Assembly (NCBI GenBank): GCA_024637155.1
Contig: JAGXFR010000024.1
Location: forward strand, 1-64,000
DNA from: Burkholderiaceae bacterium
GTDB taxonomy: Bacteria > Pseudomonadota > Gammaproteobacteria > Burkholderiales > Burkholderiaceae_E
Length of the DNA: 64,000 bases
Direction of reading: 5' to 3'
Shown here: one piece after another, positions 60,640 through 64,000 of the stretch
Layout of the letters: each line of letters opens with the position of its first letter
Numbering within the stretch: the stretch's first letter is position 1
Notes under the pieces: model-generated
The model's input: the letters and a program-made list of their open reading frames with translations, nothing else
What the model was told of the DNA's origin: nothing
The model's database searches: none
Program-made: the position numbers and the translations under genes

Positions 60640-60649
60640 GGAAGCGATC

Positions 60650-62746
60650 ATGGGACATGTGCTTGACTATCTGGAAGACACCAAACCCGAAACCGGTCCG
60701 GCGGGAACATCGCTGAAGACCAAACACTGGCAATTGGCGCGTGACGAAGACGGCATTGCCTGGCTCGTGCTCGACAAGGTGGACGCTTCCGCCAACACGC
60801 TGTCCACAAGCGTGCTCGAAGAACTCGATCAACGCCTCGATGCGGTCAAGGCTGAAAAGCCCAAGGCGTTGGTCATTCGCTCGGGCAAGCGATCGGGTTT
60901 CGTTGCCGGTGCCGATATCACAGAATTCCGGGGCATGGCCGACAGTGGCGAAGCCGAAAAGCGGCTGTGGCAGGGGCACAAGATTCTCGACCGGATCGAG
61001 AATTTCTCCTTCCCGACGATTGCCGTCGTTCACGGTTACGCGCTTGGCGGCGGTTTCGAACTGGCGCTTGCCTGCGACTACCGGGTCGCGATCGAGGGAG
61101 CGAGTTTCGGCTTTCCCGAGGTCAAACTCGGGCTGCATCCGGGACTGGGTGGCACGTTCCGACTCACCGAACTGATCGACCCGGTCGAGGCGATGACGCT
61201 GATGTTGACCGGCAGCACGGCGCATACGAAAAAAGCCGAAAAACTCGGCATTGCCGATCTGGTGGTGAAGGAACGGCATCTGAAAAACGCCATTGCCGCG
61301 ATTGTGGCGGGCGATGTGTCGAAACAGAAGCAGGGCCTGAAAGGCGCGGCATTCTCGCTCGGCCCCGCACGGGCGCTGGCGGCGCGGCAGATGCGCTCCA
61401 AAACCGCAGAAAAGGCACCACAAGAACATTATCCCGCGCCCCATGCACTGATCGATCTGTGGGAAGAGCACGGCGGCGAGCGGCGAGCCATGCAGGAAGG
61501 CGAAATCAAGTCCTTCGCCAATCTGCTGACCGGTGAGACCGCGCAGAATCTTGTCCGGGTCTATTTCCTGCGCGAGAAGCTCAAGGGGCTTGGCGACGGC
61601 GACCACGACATTGGCCACGTACATGTCATCGGTGCCGGTTCGATGGGTGGCGACATTGCCGCCTGGTGCGCCGTGAAAGGGTTCCGTGTGACGCTGGGCG
61701 ATGTGAAGAACGAGCCCATCGCGAAAGCCATCAGGTCGGCGGCGAAACTGTGCGATGACCAGCATCTTTCGGGCACTGAAAAACGTGACGCGCTCGACCG
61801 ACTGATCCCGGATCCGAAGGGCGTTGGCATTGCCGCTGCCGATCTGGTGATCGAAGCCGTGCCGGAAAATCCCGACCTGAAGCAGAAAATCTACAAATCG
61901 GTTGAACCGAAAATGAAGCAGGGCGCGATCCTCGCCTCCAACACATCGAGCATCGAACTGGGCGTTCTGGCAAAGGGGCTGAGCGATCCGACCCGTTTTG
62001 CCGGTCTGCATTTCTTCAACCCGGTCGCGAAGCTCGAACTGGTGGAAGTCGTGCACCAAGCCAAGACCGGAAAACGGGTTGAGGAGCGGCTGCGAGCGTT
62101 TGCCGGGGCCATTTCGCGGCTTCCGGCACCGGTGAAGTCCTATCCGGGTTTTCTCGTCAACCGCGCGCTGATGCCGTATCTCATGGAAGCGCTGTTGCTG
62201 ATCGATGAAGGGGTAGACAAGACGGTGATTGACCGGGCGGCTGAAAAATTCGGCATGCCGATGGGGCCGATCGAGGTTGCCGATCAGGTTGGTCTTGATG
62301 TCTGTCTGCATGTGGCCGAAAGCCTGCGCAAGAACATCGAGAAGCCGATGCCCGAAACCCCTGGGTGGTTTCGTGAAAAGGTGGAAAGGGGCGAACTGGG
62401 CCGCAAGACCGGCAAGGGCTTTTACGACTGGAAAGACGGCAAGGCCGACAAGACCGAACCCTCCGACGGCGTCAAGGAAGGTGATGACCTGCTCGACCGG
62501 CTGATCCTGCCGATGCTGGATGCCTGCGTCGAATGCCTGCGCAATGATGTGGTGGAGTCGGAAGACATCGTTGACGGAGCGATGATCTTTGCCACCGGGT
62601 TTGCGCCCTTCCGGGGTGGGCCGATGCACTATGCGCACCAACGCGGCGTGGCCGACATCGTCGGGCGGCTGGAGCAGCTTGCCAAGAAACATGGACCGCG
62701 CTTTCAACCCGACAAGGGGTGGTCCGGAATGAAACCCTCATCATGA
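60650..62746 (+). CDS. fadJ: Bifunctional enoyl-CoA hydratase/3-hydroxyacyl-CoA dehydrogenase (FadJ-like)
   Basis: This 698-aa multifunctional enzyme has an N-terminal crotonase domain (GYALGGGFELALACDYRVAI oxyanion hole, FPEVKLGLHPGLGGT catalytic Glu region), then an NAD-binding HAD domain (VIGAGSMGGDIAAW, about 328), ILASNTSS and GLHFFNPVAKLELVEVV with the catalytic His, and C-terminal repeats. It forms the trifunctional complex with the FadI-like protein. ATG at 60650 is preceded by GAGG; an earlier in-frame ATG lies inside fadI. Confidence 0.92.
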   Translation: MGHVLDYLEDTKPETGPAGTSLKTKHWQLARDEDGIAWLVLDKVDASANTLSTSVLEELDQRLDAVKAEKPKALVIRSGKRSGFVAGADITEFRGMADSGEAEKRLWQGHKILDRIENFSFPTIAVVHGYALGGGFELALACDYRVAIEGASFGFPEVKLGLHPGLGGTFRLTELIDPVEAMTLMLTGSTAHTKKAEKLGIADLVVKERHLKNAIAAIVAGDVSKQKQGLKGAAFSLGPARALAARQMRSKTAEKAPQEHYPAPHALIDLWEEHGGERRAMQEGEIKSFANLLTGETAQNLVRVYFLREKLKGLGDGDHDIGHVHVIGAGSMGGDIAAWCAVKGFRVTLGDVKNEPIAKAIRSAAKLCDDQHLSGTEKRDALDRLIPDPKGVGIAAADLVIEAVPENPDLKQKIYKSVEPKMKQGAILASNTSSIELGVLAKGLSDPTRFAGLHFFNPVAKLELVEVVHQAKTGKRVEERLRAFAGAISRLPAPVKSYPGFLVNRALMPYLMEALLLIDEGVDKTVIDRAAEKFGMPMGPIEVADQVGLDVCLHVAESLRKNIEKPMPETPGWFREKVERGELGRKTGKGFYDWKDGKADKTEPSDGVKEGDDLLDRLILPMLDACVECLRNDVVESEDIVDGAMIFATGFAPFRGGPMHYAHQRGVADIVGRLEQLAKKHGPRFQPDKGWSGMKPSS

Positions 62747-62770
62747 GGAAGCGATCGTCGGAGAAGCCTG

Positions 62771-64000
62771 TTGCTCACCTTCAATGACCCCGCTGCCATC
62801 GCCAGCCACATTCTCGACCATACGCACAATCATGTGCGGATGGCGCTGCCGCTGGGGCTGGGCAAGGCCAACACCATTGTCAACGCGCTCACCGAAGCCG
62901 CGCTGGCGGATCGCACGATCAGGCTGGAAGTCTTCACCGCGCTGACGCTGGAGCGGCCCGTTCCCGGCAGCGAACTGGAAAAGCGCTTTCTCGAACCGGC
63001 CATGGACCGGCTTTTCGGAGACTATCCCGCCTTGCGCTACGCGCAATTGCTGCACCAGCGCGAGCTGCCCGACAATATCGAGGTCAGCGAATTCTTTCTG
63101 CTCGCGGGCCAATGGCTGCATGTGGACCGGGTGCAGGGCAACTACATCTGCGCCAACTACACCGATGCCTATGGTTTTCTCGTGGCGCGCAAACCCAATG
63201 TGGTGGTGCAGTTGCTGGCGCGTGAGGCCGACCGTTTCAGCCTGTCATGCAACACCGACATCACGGCAGACCTGATTTCCGACCGGGCGGCGGGGAAGAT
63301 CGATTTCCTGCTGGCGGGCGAAGTGAATTCATCACTTCCCTTCATGGCGGGTGAGGCGGCCGAAATCACGGAAAGCGATGTCGGTTGCCTGCTCGATGAT
63401 CCCGGCAGTGATTTCGAATTGTTTTCCAGCGTCAAGCAGCCGGTGGACCTGGTGGAACACGCCATCGGTCTGCATGTATCCGGGCTGGTCGCCGATGGCG
63501 GCACATTGCAGGTGGGCATCGGGTCGATTGGCGATGCCGTCGCCAATGCACTGATGTTGCGGCATCGCGACAATGACGCGTGGCGAGCCGGGATGCAGGC
63601 GAACCCGTTCGGGCAGGAACCGTGTCACCGGGAGATTTTTGATGCAGGCCTGTACGCAGTGACCGAAATGCTGGTGGACGGAGTGCTGCAATTGTTCGAA
63701 GCGGACATCGTCAAACGCGAGGTCGACGGGGCAGCCATCCATGCCGGGTTCTTCGTTGAATCGCGCTCGTTCTACGAGGCGTTGCGGCACATGCCTGAGA
63801 AAAAGCTGTCGAAGATCGTGATGAAACCGGTGTCCTTCACCAATGCGCTTTACGGTAATGAGGAGCGCAAACGCGCGGCACGGACGAAAGCCCGGTTCAT
63901 CAACAATGCGATGCTGGCGACGTTGACCGGTGCGGTGACGTCGGATGGCACGGGCGATGGACAGGTGGTCAGCGGCGTCGGCGGCCAGTTCGATTTCGTC
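62771..64000 (+). CDS. Acetyl-CoA hydrolase/transferase family protein, 3' end missing
   Basis: 410 codons are visible and the frame is open to the window edge. The start is a TTG at 62771 with GGAGA six bases upstream; there is no ATG in a suitable place. Family motifs are LVADGGTLQVGIGSIGDAVA (nucleotide/CoA region) and GVGGQFDFV at the edge, typical of acetyl-CoA hydrolase/CoA-transferase C-terminal domains. In the operon it could release or swap CoA on beta-oxidation products. The gap to fadJ is 24 nt. Confidence 0.82.
   Translation, partial: MLTFNDPAAIASHILDHTHNHVRMALPLGLGKANTIVNALTEAALADRTIRLEVFTALTLERPVPGSELEKRFLEPAMDRLFGDYPALRYAQLLHQRELPDNIEVSEFFLLAGQWLHVDRVQGNYICANYTDAYGFLVARKPNVVVQLLAREADRFSLSCNTDITADLISDRAAGKIDFLLAGEVNSSLPFMAGEAAEITESDVGCLLDDPGSDFELFSSVKQPVDLVEHAIGLHVSGLVADGGTLQVGIGSIGDAVANALMLRHRDNDAWRAGMQANPFGQEPCHREIFDAGLYAVTEMLVDGVLQLFEADIVKREVDGAAIHAGFFVESRSFYEALRHMPEKKLSKIVMKPVSFTNALYGNEERKRAARTKARFINNAMLATLTGAVTSDGTGDGQVVSGVGGQFDFV

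Noticed and set aside
60545-62707. 720-aa minus-strand frame opposite fadJ
   Set aside because: Antisense of a gene with full crotonase and HAD motifs.
1-64000. CRISPR arrays, tRNA and rRNA genes
   Set aside because: No regularly spaced palindromic repeats with unique spacers, no cloverleaf with TTC-A loop that I could complete and no rRNA signature were seen.

Overview
The window is a GC-rich chromosomal segment, most likely from a betaproteobacterium. That placement is an inference from family content: a TAXI-type TRAP transporter, a DUF6502/DUF5666 pair, a full tad (Flp pilus) locus and an OTR-family octaheme cytochrome operon. No rRNA, tRNA or CRISPR array was recognised. Most genes of the first 35 kb lie on the minus strand.

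Layout. 1-5.4 kb: TRAP importer, DMT exporter, GNAT, a GDCCVxC zinc-ribbon protein, an RHH protein and a SulP anion transporter. 5.4-7.4 kb: a Fic enzyme with an AbiEi-like N-terminus behind its own promoter. 7.5-13.8 kb: a six-gene minus-strand operon (octaheme cytochrome, cytochrome b, monoheme cytochrome, triple-rhodanese lipoprotein, DUF3373 porin, small periplasmic protein), which reads as a complete electron route from quinol to the cell surface and partly resembles the ext (selenite/tellurite) clusters of Geobacter. 14-18.3 kb: a DsbA-fold isomerase, a small membrane protein, DUF5666 and DUF6502 proteins, a truncated LysE and an SRPBCC protein. 18.3-19.9 kb: a hipBA module. 20.2-31.7 kb: the tad locus, from a LytR_C/TPR lipoprotein through tadC, tadB, tadA, tadZ, a small lipoprotein, the secretin, cpaB, an extra AAA ATPase and the prepilin peptidase to two Flp pilins. 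31.7-35.4 kb: a REC-only protein, an ICMT-like methyltransferase, and a NarL-type response regulator with its histidine kinase.

34.4-42.9 kb is a rearranged duplication. The 5' half of the histidine kinase gene with its upstream DNA (containing a decayed IS3 transposase), and the 3' end of a fic gene, occur twice as direct repeats. Between them sit two different tadG-tadE minor-pilin cassettes in opposite orientation. The second cassette is visibly AT-richer and looks acquired.

42.9-52.9 kb is a toxin-antitoxin island: Fic, a Fic with an internal deletion, two paralogous Phd/ParE-type pairs sharing a 27-bp operator, DinJ with a wrecked YafQ, Doc with its antitoxin, TacAT, AbiEi with a wrecked AbiEii, and a second hipBA. 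Remnants of cupins, a serine recombinase, an IS630 element and Wadjet JetD are mixed in. A 21-bp sequence lies just 3' of three toxin genes tens of kb apart (Fic at 5.8 kb and both hipA genes).

52.9-64 kb is plus-strand: a CaCA cation antiporter, a short protein overlapping a large SDR-SPW-VKOR-like membrane fusion whose redox cysteines are missing, and a beta-oxidation operon (FadE-like, FadI-like, FadJ-like, acetyl-CoA hydrolase family, the last cut by the window end).
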